The notes: generated from the letters alone by a model not told the origin. A DNA stretch of 64,000 nt from Pontibacter liquoris (GCF_022758235.1 NZ_JALEBG010000001.1:1550001-1614000), one strand, 5' to 3'. Positions 9,264 to 19,392 are shown, counted from the first letter of the stretch. Translations and numbers: made by a program.

Positions 9264-10187
9264 CTATTTTGCTGAAGCTAATTTCGTAGAAATTGGATGA
9301 TTCCGATATTCATTGGGTGACGTACCCACTCGTTTCTTGAATAAGCGGGTAAAATGCTGGGGATACTTAAACCCTAGTTCATGGGCAATTTGACTGACTG
9401 ACTTGCTATGGTCGAAAATCCTTTCTTTTGCCATATCCAATACCTTCGACTGTATGTATTCCTGGGCTGTGTGTCCTGTTTCCTTTTTTACCAGGTCGCC
9501 AAAGTAGTTTGCTGATAAATTCAGTTCGCCTGCACACCAGGCTACAGAAGGCAACCCAATCGTTTGTGGTTTGTCTGACTGGTAATACGTGTTCAGCAAA
9601 TCCTCAAACCTTTCCAATACGCCTTTGTGTATATTATCACGGGTAATGAACTGGCGATCGTAAAACCGTTCGCAATAATTCAGAAACAACTCGATGTTGG
9701 AAACAATCAGTTTTTTACTGTGCTTATCAATGGCATGCTCCAACTCGTATTCAATCTTGGAAAGACAATCCAATATAATTTTCCTTTCCCGCTCAGATAA
9801 GTGAAGGGCTTCATTGGACTGGTAGCCAAAGAAAGTATAGTCCTGCATATGCCGTCCAAGCGTCGTGCCGTGGATTAAGTCTGGATGAAAGATAAGCGCT
9901 GTCCCTTTTGGTTGATACGTCTCTCCGCTATTTTCCACACCCACTACCTGCCCCGGGGCAATGAACACCAGCGTGCCTTCCTGGTAATCATAGGTATGGC
10001 GGCCATAGCGAAGATCACCGCAGTTGACTTCTTTTAAAAAGACAGTATAAAATCCAAAATACATACTGGCGGCTTGCCTGGGGCTTGCCTTGGATACATC
10101 CACAACGCTCACCAGCGGATGTAAGGTCTCATTGTTGTTAAAGGTGTTGTAATCGCTGATGGTCTCGAATCGCCGCAGATTATCCAT
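9264..10187 (-). CDS. AraC-family regulator (cupin sensor)
   Basis: A 307-residue soluble AraC regulator. Residues 1-170 form a cupin-like sensor with beta-rich sequence (GTLVFIAPGQVVGVEN is typical of the AraC arm/ligand pocket); residues about 200-300 hold the two HTH units, ending with SQIAHELGFKYPQHFTRLFK and GTSPNEYR. It is divergent from two aldo/keto reductase genes and is probably their local regulator, a very common arrangement. The shared 170-bp gap contains the sequence GTATAACACGCTGGTATA (imperfect inverted repeat near 10288-10306) that could be an operator; this is inference. Confidence 0.9.
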   Translation of the reverse strand: MDNLRRFETISDYNTFNNNETLHPLVSVVDVSKASPRQAASMYFGFYTVFLKEVNCGDLRYGRHTYDYQEGTLVFIAPGQVVGVENSGETYQPKGTALIFHPDLIHGTTLGRHMQDYTFFGYQSNEALHLSERERKIILDCLSKIEYELEHAIDKHSKKLIVSNIELFLNYCERFYDRQFITRDNIHKGVLERFEDLLNTYYQSDKPQTIGLPSVAWCAGELNLSANYFGDLVKKETGHTAQEYIQSKVLDMAKERIFDHSKSVSQIAHELGFKYPQHFTRLFKKRVGTSPNEYRNHPISTKLASAK

Positions 10188-10315
10188 GTCGCTTTCGTTT
10201 TACTGTTATTCAAAATTACCACCTTTTTCATGCTTTCCCCAGGATGCCTTCCCGGATCAGTAATAATGGTATATAAACCTGTAATCTGTATAACACGCTG
10301 GTATATACTACGCTT

Positions 10316-10323
10316 TACCTTTG
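10316..10323 (+). promoter_or_regulatory. -7 element for the aldo/keto reductase genes
   Basis: TACCTTTG matches the Bacteroidota TAnnTTTG consensus exactly and lies 37 bp upstream of the ATG at 10361, giving a leader of about 30 nt. No good -33 TTG is present, as expected for a promoter that needs an activator such as the divergent AraC protein. Confidence 0.45.
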
Positions 10324-10354
10324 CCATAGAAATTTTATCGTAACAGAAAGATAA

Positions 10355-11212
<858 letters not shown>

Positions 11213-11215
11213 TAG

Positions 11216-12217
<1,002 letters not shown>

Positions 12218-12317
12218 CGAACGGTTAAATTTTGTTCTCAATGCACACAGCTGCAACGCAAAGGATAAATTATAAATACGCTCTGAGGCGCGTAAAACGA
12301 AAAACGGCAATAACCTG

Positions 12318-12703
12318 ATGAAAAAATTCTTGTATGTCATGCTTCTTTATACTGTCGTCTATTCTTGCAGGGCCATTGCGCAAGATGTTTCTGTTTTCCG
12401 AGAGGGGAATTAGGAAAGAACACAGATAATTACACGGGAGCTATCTGGCTTAATGAATTAAATAAACCTGATAACAATTTCAATTTCAGCATAGCGACTG
12501 CTACCTATGCGCCCGCTTCCAAACTGGATTGGCATATGCATCCTGGCGGCCAGATCCTGCTGATTACCGAAGGTGCCGGCTACTATCAGGAAAAAGGCAA
12601 ACCGATTCAAATTATAAATAAAGGCGACGTCATCAAATGCCTTCCGGGCGTAGAGCAATGGCATGCAGCAGCACCAAATACCTCAACCGATGCGCAGCAT
12701 TAA
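12318..12703 (+). pseudogene. Secreted cupin protein, frameshifted and truncated
   Basis: An ATG at 12318 opens a good signal peptide (MKKFLYVMLLYTVVYSC) and runs to DVSVFREGN, where a stop interrupts. In another frame the sequence continues as RGELGKNTDNYTGAIWL and then a clear single-cupin domain with metal-type residues (DWHMHPGGQ, later VEQWHAAAPN). The switch is near 12400, where the run TTCC would need one more C to keep frame. The reading then stops at 12703, about 30 residues before such cupins normally end, and the following DNA does not restore a convincing frame. It would have been the third gene of the AKR unit. A sequencing error could explain the first break but not easily the missing end. 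Confidence 0.7.
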
Positions 12704-13332
12704 TTTGCCCATACTCCGTTGATCGACTTCCCCTATGATACACATGCTCCTGACGTCTCTCCTTTTGACCTCAGCATGTTTTCTCTCAAAAGGAGAATAA
12801 ACATACGAATGCGGCATCTACGGAACCTAACTGCTTCAATAGGCTTAGTAATAGTATAACGCAACTCTAATGTTTCTATTAAGCCTTCATTTTTCATAGC
12901 CAAGCTTTTGTGGTAGCTGTTCCAGAGCAGCTGCATGACCATGGGCATTTCGTTGCTATCAAGTATGGCTGATATCCCATTTATAAGGTCTACCGCTATC
13001 TTAAAAGAATACACGGCGAATGAGCAGCAAGTGGATAGGGAAGTGAACCTATTTACTGACTGGTTCGAAGTCGAGCTTTTTGACCATGTAGACACTATGC
13101 GGGTGGTATCGTGCTTCTCCCGCTACGGCAAGCTATAAACGCTTAAAAGCACTTGCTTGCGAGCTGGCATTCTTGGCTTGTACCCTGTAGGTGAAGTTCA
13201 ATACTACCGGTGCTATACTTGTCCTGCTTCTGATGCGCCACGTAAAACAGAATTATAACTCTTATCTTTCGTAGCAACTGGTTACAAAATGTTACTTCTT
13301 GTAACCACCTGTTACTACTTATACAAAGACCT
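12704..13332. other. Gap with no credible gene
   Basis: About 630 bp between the cupin remnant and the YedK-like gene. ORFs of 67 (plus, 12935-13138) and 120 residues (minus, 12733-13095) overlap here, but neither resembles a known family, so I do not call them. The stretch may be decayed coding DNA. The right end carries the periodic GTTAC repeats described separately. Confidence 0.4.
13263..13315 (+). promoter_or_regulatory. Promoter and phased GTTAC operator array
   Basis: A near-consensus -7 element TATCTTTC lies at 13263-13270. Directly after it, five related 5-mers sit at an exact 10-bp period: GTAGC 13271, GTTAC 13281, GTTAC 13291, GTAAC 13301, GTTAC 13311. The third and fourth form a perfect inverted repeat with a 5-bp spacer (13291-13305). 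A 10-bp period puts all sites on one face of the helix, as expected for a cooperative repressor overlapping the transcription start. The array ends 17 bp before the ATG of the YedK-like gene. The binding protein is unknown. Confidence 0.55.
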
Positions 13333-14025
13333 ATGTGCGGCAGATACTCGATCATCTCCAAAAACAAAGAAAGCAAGGGCTCCGTGCGGGCTGCCCGCCT
13401 GCTGAAGCAGGCCGAAGTAGACAACCGCTTTAATGTGGCTCCTTCGCAGCTGCTACCCGTGATCACCAACGAAGAACCCGATAAGCTGCAGTTCTTTTCC
13501 TGGGGCCTGTTGCCGCACTGGGCCAAAGACAAAGGCTACAAGCTCAAGACCATCAATGCCCGGGCCGAGACGCTCACCGAAAAGCCCCTGTTCCGCGAAC
13601 TCATTAACCGCAAGCGCTGCCTGGCACCCGCCGACAGCTTCTATGAGTGGCGCACCTCTTCGGCCGGCAAAGCCCCGTACCGCTTCCTTTTGAAAGATGA
13701 AGGGCTGTTCTGCTTTGCCGGCCTCTGGGACGAATGGACCGATAAGGAAACAGGGGAGGTGATCAACAGTTATACCCTGATCACCACAGCGGCAAATGAG
13801 TTGATGCTCCCCATCCATGACCGCATGCCTGTGCTGCTGCACCCGGAAGAAGAATCCCTGTGGCTCTCCGGTGAGCTGGCAGATGAGCACCTCCTGTCCC
13901 TGTTGCACCCTTATCCCAGCGAGGAGATGAAAGCATACCCGGTGTCGCATCTGGTGAATTCCCCGGCTAATGACAGCCCTCAGGTACTGGAACCGGCTCC
14001 GGAGCAGGGAAGCCTTTTTGGGTAG
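13333..14025 (+). CDS. yedK: HMCES/YedK (SRAP) DNA-protein crosslink protein
   Basis: A 230-residue SOS-response-associated peptidase family protein. It starts MCGRYS, so after Met removal the invariant Cys2 becomes the N-terminal nucleophile that forms a thiazolidine crosslink with abasic sites in single-stranded DNA. Other conserved positions are the NARAET motif, the Glu in PADSFYEW, and the His in the HDRMPVLL motif. The family shields abasic sites at stalled forks. It lies just upstream of umuD and umuC, giving a three-gene damage-tolerance cassette, and is preceded by a phased operator-like array. GC content and codon use look higher than in the flanking gaps. Confidence 0.93.
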   Translation: MCGRYSIISKNKESKGSVRAARLLKQAEVDNRFNVAPSQLLPVITNEEPDKLQFFSWGLLPHWAKDKGYKLKTINARAETLTEKPLFRELINRKRCLAPADSFYEWRTSSAGKAPYRFLLKDEGLFCFAGLWDEWTDKETGEVINSYTLITTAANELMLPIHDRMPVLLHPEEESLWLSGELADEHLLSLLHPYPSEEMKAYPVSHLVNSPANDSPQVLEPAPEQGSLFG

Positions 14026-14039
14026 AATAATAAGCTTTG

Positions 14040-14086
14040 AAACTAAAAATAATAGTTTTGCTAAAAAATTTAGCTAAATATATAGC
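14040..14086 (+). promoter_or_regulatory. Nested inverted repeats before umuD
   Basis: Three overlapping or adjacent palindromes lie between yedK and umuD: AAACTA-7-TAGTTT (14040-14058), GCTAAA-3-TTTAGC (14060-14074) and GCTA-6-TAGC (14073-14086). Their dense arrangement 35 bp before the umuD start suggests a second operator, of a sequence different from the GTTAC array in front of yedK. There is no direct evidence for the regulator. Confidence 0.45.
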
Positions 14087-14120
14087 CGTTTCTTAATTTG
14101 CTGCCGTAAAAGAAGGCACT

Positions 14121-14585
14121 ATGAAAGAAGCGAGCATTATTCCCCTGCACCCTATGCCTTGGCCCGAGGTGTTTCACCTGGAGGTGGAGAGCAGCCTGTT
14201 TATTCCCCTGGTGGGCGCCACCGTACGGGCCGGTTTCCCCAGTCCGGCCGATGATTACATCTCCGGGCGCATTGACCTGAACAGCTACGTGTCCTCTAAC
14301 CCTACCTCCACGTTTCTGGTGAAAGTAGTAGGCGATAGTATGATTGGCGCCCATATTGCCCCGGGAGACCTAGCCGTGGTCAACAAGGACCGCAAAGCCC
14401 GGAGCGGCGATATTGTGCTGGCTTATGTGGAAGGGGAGTTTACCATCAAGCGCTATGAGTTGCGCAAGGACGGGGCTTACCTGATAGCCGAAAACCCCAA
14501 CTACCCACCTATCTGTATTCAGGATGCCGAGGCTGGTAGGATCTGGGGTATAGTAGTGGGCACGGTAAGAAGTTTTGGGGCATGA
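14121..14585 (+). CDS. umuD: UmuD-type translesion polymerase subunit
   Basis: A 154-residue S24 (LexA/UmuD) family protein lacking any DNA-binding domain. The self-cleavage site is probably A37-G38 in [12 protein letters not shown], matching the Cys-Gly site of the E. coli protein. The catalytic dyad is visible: S73 in [11 protein letters not shown] and K110 in GEFTIKRY. After RecA-stimulated cleavage the product would join UmuC to form Pol V. Its stop overlaps the umuC start by 4 bp, so the two are coupled. Confidence 0.95.
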   Translation: MKEASIIPLHPMPWPEVFHLEVESSLFIPLVGATVRAGFPSPADDYISGRIDLNSYVSSNPTSTFLVKVVGDSMIGAHIAPGDLAVVNKDRKARSGDIVLAYVEGEFTIKRYELRKDGAYLIAENPNYPPICIQDAEAGRIWGIVVGTVRSFGA

Positions 14586-15850
14586 CTTCGCTCTTTGCCC
14601 TGGTGGATTGCAACAACTTCTACGCCTCCTGTGAGCGGGTCTTCAATCCGGGGCTGGAAGGAAAGCCCGTGGTGATCCTCTCCAACAACGACGGCTGCGT
14701 GATCGCCCGCTCCAACGAAGCCAAGGCGCTGGGCCTGAAGATGGGGCAGCCTGTCTTTCAGGTACAGGAGCTCATCGAAAAGCACCAGGTGCAGGTCTTC
14801 TCCTCTAACTATGAGCTTTACGGGGATATGTCGGCCAGGGTGGTGGAGACGCTCTCGCAGTTTAGCCCACACCTGGAAGTATATTCGATTGATGAGAGCT
14901 TTCTGGATTTGGGGAATTTTTACCAGACCGATCTGACGGCTTACGCGAAGAATATTAAAGAGACGGTGGGGCAGTGGACGGGCATCCCGGTAGCGGTGGG
15001 CGTGGCCCCCACCAAGACGCTGGCCAAGCTGGCCAACCGGCTCTCCAAGAAGTCAGCTAAGGCAGGCGGGGTGTTGGTGCTCACCGAGGAAAAGCACATC
15101 GAAGCAGCGTTGAAACGAACTCAGGTGGGGGACGTGTGGGGTATCGGGCGTCGCTATGCCCTAAAGCTCTCCGGCTTAGGCGTGCATACCGCCTGGGACC
15201 TGCGCAATGTTACGGATGCCTTTGCTAAAAAGCACCTAACGGTAGTGGGCCTGCGCACAGTGAAAGAGCTGCGGGGTGAGCCCTGCCAGGACCTGGAGCT
15301 CTTGCCACCCGCCAAGCAGAACATCTGCACCTCCCGCTCCTTTGGTACGGCTATTACGCAGGTAACAGAAATAGAAGAGGCGCTCGCCACGCACGTGGTC
15401 AGGTGTGCGACGAAGCTGCGCAGACAGAAGAGCAGGGCAGGAGCCATGACTGTGTTTGCCATGACCAGCCGCTTTGCTGGGGAGGGGGAGCTGTATTCCA
15501 ACTGCCGCACTGTTACTTTTGATACGCCCACCGACTCGGAACCCGAGCTCATCCGCTATGCCCTCAAAGCCCTGCGGGAGATCTACCGCCCTGGCTTCCG
15601 CTACCGCAAAACAGGACTTTTGTTACTGGACCTGGTGCCGGCCGAGTGTGTGCAGCTGAGCCTGCTGGACACTGTGGACCGGGAAAAGCACGCGCAGCTC
15701 ATGCAGACGCTGGACGCGTTGCGGGAGCGCTTCGGCCATAGCGCTGTGAAGTATGGCGCGCAGGGCACGGAGCAGCGGTGGGGGCTTCGGCAGGAAAAGC
15801 TCTCACCTTGCTATTCTACGCGACTTGAGGATTTGCTTAAAGCCAGGTAG
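14582..15850 (+). CDS. umuC: UmuC-type Y-family DNA polymerase
   Basis: A 422-residue Y-family polymerase. The palm carries D9 in [17 protein letters not shown] and the catalytic pair D104/E105 in [10 protein letters not shown]. The finger motif [18 protein letters not shown] is UmuC-specific. A helix-hairpin-helix thumb ([20 protein letters not shown]) and the little-finger domain follow, and the C-terminal Pol V extension is present, so the gene appears full length. It should copy past lesions at the cost of mutations, with UmuD' as partner. It is the last gene of the yedK-umuD-umuC cassette and converges on the integrase remnant. Confidence 0.96.
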   Translation: MTSLFALVDCNNFYASCERVFNPGLEGKPVVILSNNDGCVIARSNEAKALGLKMGQPVFQVQELIEKHQVQVFSSNYELYGDMSARVVETLSQFSPHLEVYSIDESFLDLGNFYQTDLTAYAKNIKETVGQWTGIPVAVGVAPTKTLAKLANRLSKKSAKAGGVLVLTEEKHIEAALKRTQVGDVWGIGRRYALKLSGLGVHTAWDLRNVTDAFAKKHLTVVGLRTVKELRGEPCQDLELLPPAKQNICTSRSFGTAITQVTEIEEALATHVVRCATKLRRQKSRAGAMTVFAMTSRFAGEGELYSNCRTVTFDTPTDSEPELIRYALKALREIYRPGFRYRKTGLLLLDLVPAECVQLSLLDTVDREKHAQLMQTLDALRERFGHSAVKYGAQGTEQRWGLRQEKLSPCYSTRLEDLLKAR

Positions 15851-16211
15851 CCTCTTCTTTATCTCGACCGGTTTTCCTTGTGTATAAAGGAAAATCCTTC
15901 ATCACTAATTTGAGCCCCGTAGTTTTTGGCGCAGGGTAAATATTCGGTTCTGTAGTCCTTTTTAATTCAAGAACTGAAATTTGATCGGAATAAGCTTGAG
16001 CCGTGTGAAATATAGAGACTTTTCCACGCGGGATATCGCTATATAGACTACATGTTTGTTTCCTTATTATGCTGCTTTTCTGTTTCGTCTTCAGGACGTT
16101 TGTGGGTTTTGAGTTTGAGGAACTCACACTTATGTTCCCGTCAATATAATAGTCCAAGTAATAACTGTACTTGCTGCTAGCCAATGATTTCTTTCTTAAT
16201 GTTACACTCAT
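15837..16211 (-). pseudogene. Tyrosine integrase remnant
   Basis: From an ATG at 16211 the minus strand reads MSVTLRKKSL, then KYSYYLDYYIDG, the arm-binding N-terminus of Bacteroidota phage/conjugative-element integrases. The match then jumps to another frame, which reads CEFLKLKTHKRPEDETEKQ and HNKET, exactly the next part of that family, before a stop. The core-binding and catalytic domains are gone. The frame of the start continues to 15837 but the later residues look unrelated. The remnant is about 170 bp downstream of the 3' end of tRNA-Glu, a classic integration target, so a mobile element was probably once inserted here. No duplicated tRNA end was seen nearby. Confidence 0.65.
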
Positions 16212-16331
16212 CTTTTGTCTTTGTTTTTGCTTTAAAGTTTCCTGAAGTGGAAGCAAAAAAACGAGTAACAAGAGAGTAACAGAAATAATGCAAACAAGGG
16301 CAAAGAAGAGAAAAAAGTCGGAAATGGGTTA

Positions 16332-16372
16332 AAACAAGAAAGGAAGGCTAAAACAGCCTTCCTTTCTTGTTT
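16332..16372 (-). terminator. Terminator after tRNA-Glu
   Basis: A perfect 18-bp stem (16332-16349 with 16355-16372) and 5-nt loop. On the minus strand it lies 11 bp downstream of tRNA-Glu and continues into TTTT, so it should terminate the tRNA transcript. Confidence 0.85.
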
Positions 16373-16382
16373 GCAGGTTTAG

Positions 16383-16454
16383 TAGTCCGTAGGGGAATCG
16401 AACCCCTGTTGCCAGAATGAAAATCTGAAGTCCTAACCCCTAGACGAACGGACC
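16383..16454 (-). tRNA. tRNA-Glu (anticodon TTC)
   Basis: A 72-nt cloverleaf on the minus strand. The acceptor GGTCCGT pairs with ACGGACT (first pair G-U), followed by discriminator A; CCA is not encoded. The anticodon loop reads TTTTCAT with anticodon TTC, read as Glu. The T arm AGGGG-TTCGATT-CCCCT is canonical. The first anticodon-stem pair is a U-G wobble. A consensus promoter lies upstream and a strong hairpin terminator downstream. Confidence 0.95.
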
Positions 16455-16474
16455 GTGCTACTGTATTGCGGGTG

Positions 16475-16506
16475 CAAATATAGCGGGTGCTTTCTTTTTT
16501 CCAAAA
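16475..16506 (-). promoter_or_regulatory. Consensus promoter of tRNA-Glu
   Basis: Minus strand: TTTTG (16506-16502), exactly 19 bp, then TATATTTG (16482-16475). This fits the Bacteroidota primary promoter TTTG-N19-TAnnTTTG perfectly and would start transcription about 14 bp before the mature tRNA. It is the clearest promoter in the window. Confidence 0.8.
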
Positions 16507-16652
16507 TCTTCCCTTATTTAATTTCAGAATTCTATATTATCTAAAGTTGGGTGATGAAAATTTATGGCGGGTGATTTTGCTGTTTATTTAACCAATATAG
16601 CCTACTTTCGTTAATATAGCCACATGTTACACTAAAACCAAGAAAGCCAACT

Positions 16653-16928
16653 ATGGCCAAAAGCGTACAATATACCAACATCAACCCGGAGGCTTTTAAT
16701 GCCCTGAAGGAGAAGTTAAAGCAAATGGGACTAACCCTGCAAGGTAATAATGGTAGCTTCAGCGAAAAAGGAGTTTCGGGCAAGTATACCTATAACCCCG
16801 AAGCACAAATACTGGCCATTGATGACCTGCAGGTAGGATTTCCGGCAAGTATGATGCTGTCGTCGGACAGCCTCGAGCAGCGCATGACCGAAATGGTTAG
16901 GCAGCATGGGGGGCAACCAACAGCATAA
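16653..16928 (+). CDS. Small conserved-looking protein, unknown
   Basis: A 91-residue soluble protein with no TM segment or signal peptide. The N-terminal half is a helical, Lys-rich stretch (FNALKEKLKQMGLTLQ), the middle looks like two beta strands (SFSEKGVSGKYTYNP), and the C-terminus is helical. I do not recognise the family. A near-consensus -7 box TACTTTCG lies about 50 bp upstream. The coding start ATG-GCC-AAA is convincing and the protein composition is regular. It is followed by another small gene on the same strand. Confidence 0.7.
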   Translation: MAKSVQYTNINPEAFNALKEKLKQMGLTLQGNNGSFSEKGVSGKYTYNPEAQILAIDDLQVGFPASMMLSSDSLEQRMTEMVRQHGGQPTA

Positions 16929-16998
16929 GAGCCAGCCTTTCTGGGCATCGCTCCGTATAAAGTAAAAGTTAACTTTAATATTGATCAGAAAATATACT

Positions 16999-17325
16999 AT
17001 GGAAAACAATACGTCACAAAATAAGGGAAACAGCAACGCGAAGGACACGCAAAACAAAGGACAAGGTAATGCAGAAGGTGTGCTCTCGTTATTGCAACCA
17101 CATGATATGTCCAGAACAGTAGAGTCGGCCTTGCACGTGTTTCAGGGGCGCCACGAAAAACTGCCTGAACTCATGCAGGATGTGGGTAACATTATTTTAA
17201 AGGCAACAAAACGCTTCACCACGACACAGCTTATACTTACTGCCGGGGCTTTAACAATCGGTGCGGTCTTGCTGGCCCGTTACAGTGCCCACGATGATGA
17301 TTTTGAGTATGCCGAAGCTTCTTAA
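16999..17325 (+). CDS. Small single-TM protein, unknown
   Basis: I start this ORF at the ATG at 16999 (108 residues) rather than at the TTG 18 bp earlier. The first 30 residues are Asn/Gln/Lys/Gly rich and probably disordered. A helical middle (FQGRHEKLPELMQDVGNI) is followed by one TM segment, about residues 74-93 (LILTAGALTIGAVLLA), and an acidic tail. No known domain is recognised. The layout, with its cytoplasmic amphipathic part and membrane anchor, resembles small envelope-stress or membrane-associated proteins, but no function is claimed. A hairpin terminator follows 20 bp after the stop. Confidence 0.7.
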   Translation: MENNTSQNKGNSNAKDTQNKGQGNAEGVLSLLQPHDMSRTVESALHVFQGRHEKLPELMQDVGNIILKATKRFTTTQLILTAGALTIGAVLLARYSAHDDDFEYAEAS

Positions 17326-17345
17326 GCTTTTCAATACATGTAAAG

Positions 17346-17377
17346 AACCCTTAATCTAAAAAGTTAAGGGTTTTTTT
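17346..17377 (+). terminator. Terminator
   Basis: Arms AACCCTTAA (17346-17354) and TTAAGGGTT (17364-17372) with a 9-nt loop, followed by a run of seven T. It ends the small membrane-protein gene. Confidence 0.85.
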
Positions 17378-17498
17378 ATGCCTTTCCGGTTAAGATTTGT
17401 TTATTGGTATAAGATTTGATTAGTCATAGCCTATATAGAAGTAAACTATACTTCAATCATTTTACCTTTAACTTTAGCCAACATTAAAACCCGAAACT

Positions 17499-18206
17499 AT
17501 GAAAAGTATGAAATGGATTACCCTTTTAGTTGTCGTATTATTTACAACGCTGCAGGTACAGGCGCAGCAACAGGTAATGCCTCCGCTGGTGCATGTAACC
17601 GGGGTAGGAGAGATAAAAGTGCAGCCCGACCAGGTACTGCTCAATTTCGGCGTAGAAGTACGCGACAAGAACCTGGACCAGGCACGCAAACAAACCGATG
17701 CCAAAGCGGCCGCCGTTATCAGCTACCTTAAAAAACAGGGCATTGATGCCAAAAATATCCAGACTTCTTACGTAAATGTGCAGCCGGTTTATAATGGCGA
17801 TGCGTATGGCAGAACCTCGCCTGATTTTTATATGGCGCAGAAAAGTATGACCGTGCTGATAAAGAAACTGGACAAGTTCGACCAGGTAGTGGCAGGTTTG
17901 TATGAAGTTGGCGTGAACCGGGTGGATGGCATCTCGTTCCAGGTGTCGGACCTGGATAAGTATACGGCCGAAGCACGAAAAAAAGCGGTAAACAATGCCA
18001 GGCAGAAAGCTGCTGCCCTTACCGCAGAATTGGGAGCTAAACTTGGCCGCGTATACGCCATTAATGAAAATGCACCCAACGGTGGAATGCCAAGACCTAT
18101 GTATGCGAAGATGGAATCAGCTGCATATGACCAGAGTGGCCCCTCTATTGCTGGCGGCGAGGTGGTGGTAACGTCAACGGTGGATGTTAGCTTTTTGATT
18201 GAATAA
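17499..18206 (+). CDS. Secreted SIMPL (DUF541) domain protein
   Basis: A 235-residue protein with a signal peptide (cleavage after QVQAQ, about residue 23) and a single SIMPL/DUF541 domain. Family hallmarks are the start of the mature part, VHVTGVGEIKVQPDQVLLNFGVEV, later IQTSYVNVQPVY, and the C-terminal VVVTSTVDVSFLIE. SIMPL proteins are periplasmic or outer-membrane-associated and the best known homologues (BP26, E. coli YggE) are linked to oxidative stress; the mechanism is not established. It is a single-gene unit with its own strong terminator. An ATG at 17508 is an alternative start. Confidence 0.9.
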   Translation: MKSMKWITLLVVVLFTTLQVQAQQQVMPPLVHVTGVGEIKVQPDQVLLNFGVEVRDKNLDQARKQTDAKAAAVISYLKKQGIDAKNIQTSYVNVQPVYNGDAYGRTSPDFYMAQKSMTVLIKKLDKFDQVVAGLYEVGVNRVDGISFQVSDLDKYTAEARKKAVNNARQKAAALTAELGAKLGRVYAINENAPNGGMPRPMYAKMESAAYDQSGPSIAGGEVVVTSTVDVSFLIE

Positions 18207-18222
18207 GAAAAGCTCTTTTCAA

Positions 18223-18273
18223 GGATAAAAAGCAGGAAGCTGGTAATTTTTACCAGCTTCCTGCTTTTTATCC
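18223..18273. terminator. Strong hairpin terminator
   Basis: A perfect 24-bp stem (18223-18246 with 18250-18273) closed by a 3-nt loop, with an A-run on one arm and a T-run on the other. It separates the SIMPL gene from the convergent gene ending at 18357 and probably acts in both directions. Confidence 0.9.
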
Positions 18274-18356
18274 GTTATACTTCCAAAGTATTGTGCTGCA
18301 TCATACGCAGCCCGATTTAATTCAAATCGCCAAAGTGTTTCTGATGCCGCGTTCTT

Positions 18357-19364
18357 TTATAGTATAAAGCTCTTTTTATCAAAGTGCCGGATGGCTCTAA
18401 GGTTGGCTTGTTCGTCAAGCAGGAAACTCAGGGGCTGCTGCGGATCTTTAAGGATATCCTGCGCGCGTATACTCCAGGGCTTCAGCATTTCCTCCAACAT
18501 GTGGGCATAGGCCGGCATTTCCCAGGGGTTGAACACCTCGCTTGTCACGTCGTCAATCAGGGTGTCGAGCAGGAGGGTCGTATCCTGGGGTTTCACAGTG
18601 CGGATAAAATACTCCGGCACCACATTAAATATGTAGGCAGCATAAAATACGCGGGCCTTAAATTCGGCCAGTTGTACCGGATGCAACGCATGCCCTTCTG
18701 TTAACTTATAAAGCTTGCCCAAAGCTCTTCGGATAATCCCGTTATCGAGAAGCTTGCACACAATGGCAACCTCTCCCAGCTTAATGCTAAACACCATCGT
18801 ACGCAGCTCGTCCTGGTATTCGAATGGCACCTCGTCCTCTTCCGGACTCACTTCCAGCAGAAACAAGGAACAAGGCAGGAAATCAGAGAAGATCATCGAC
18901 ACCCGCAATGATTGCAATACTTTAAAGAACTCGCGGAACTTGCCCAGCATTTTAGGCTCCTCGCTAATTGGGTATTGCGGCGTAATGACCGGATCCATTT
19001 CCCGGATAAGTTCAGTTATTAGCATGCCATAATACATTTTACCGATCCATTGAAAAAGCCTTTGTGGCGGCAATGCTTCCAAGCCCTTTTTCCCTTGCGC
19101 TGCTGCCTGGGCTACTTGCTGTTCCAGCGGAATTATGTGCTCCAAATGGCAACGGTCACAGCAGGGTATGGTGAGTGCCTTATAGGTAGTAATGCTCTTA
19201 TCAAGTTGCAGCAACTCTTTATCCTGTAGGTTATATTGTTGCTGCAGCCATTCCCCGAAAACAGGCGTTCGGTGCGCAGGCGTAATGCTGGTGCCGCATA
19301 AGAAACAATGCTGGTCGCTAAACTGCATTTGCTCAAATGGGTCGTATAGGTGTAGGTCCGTCAT
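18357..19364 (-). CDS. Conserved protein with two Cys pairs, unknown
   Basis: A 335-residue soluble protein. Near the N-terminus it has CFLCG (residues 20-24) and, about 50 residues later, CCDRCH followed by LEHIIPLE. Two Cys pairs spaced this way resemble a zinc knuckle, and the layout is reminiscent of an HNH-like zinc fold, although I see no complete HNH catalytic motif. The rest is mainly helical without repeats or TM segments. I do not recognise a family with known function. It is a lone gene with a -7 element TATCTTTG upstream and a terminator hairpin on each side of its unit. Confidence 0.75.
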   Translation of the reverse strand: MTDLHLYDPFEQMQFSDQHCFLCGTSITPAHRTPVFGEWLQQQYNLQDKELLQLDKSITTYKALTIPCCDRCHLEHIIPLEQQVAQAAAQGKKGLEALPPQRLFQWIGKMYYGMLITELIREMDPVITPQYPISEEPKMLGKFREFFKVLQSLRVSMIFSDFLPCSLFLLEVSPEEDEVPFEYQDELRTMVFSIKLGEVAIVCKLLDNGIIRRALGKLYKLTEGHALHPVQLAEFKARVFYAAYIFNVVPEYFIRTVKPQDTTLLLDTLIDDVTSEVFNPWEMPAYAHMLEEMLKPWSIRAQDILKDPQQPLSFLLDEQANLRAIRHFDKKSFIL

Positions 19365-19384
19365 CTTCTCGTTTAATTGCGGGG

Positions 19385-19392
19385 CAAAGATA
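19385..19392 (-). promoter_or_regulatory. -7 element of the Cys-pair protein gene
   Basis: The minus strand reads TATCTTTG, an exact TAnnTTTG match, 20 bp upstream of the ATG at 19364. No clear -33 TTG was seen. Confidence 0.4.

Noticed and set aside
12733..13138. Overlapping ORFs of 120 (minus) and 67 codons (plus)
   Set aside because: Neither has a recognisable domain, convincing ribosome binding site or coding composition; probably decayed DNA.
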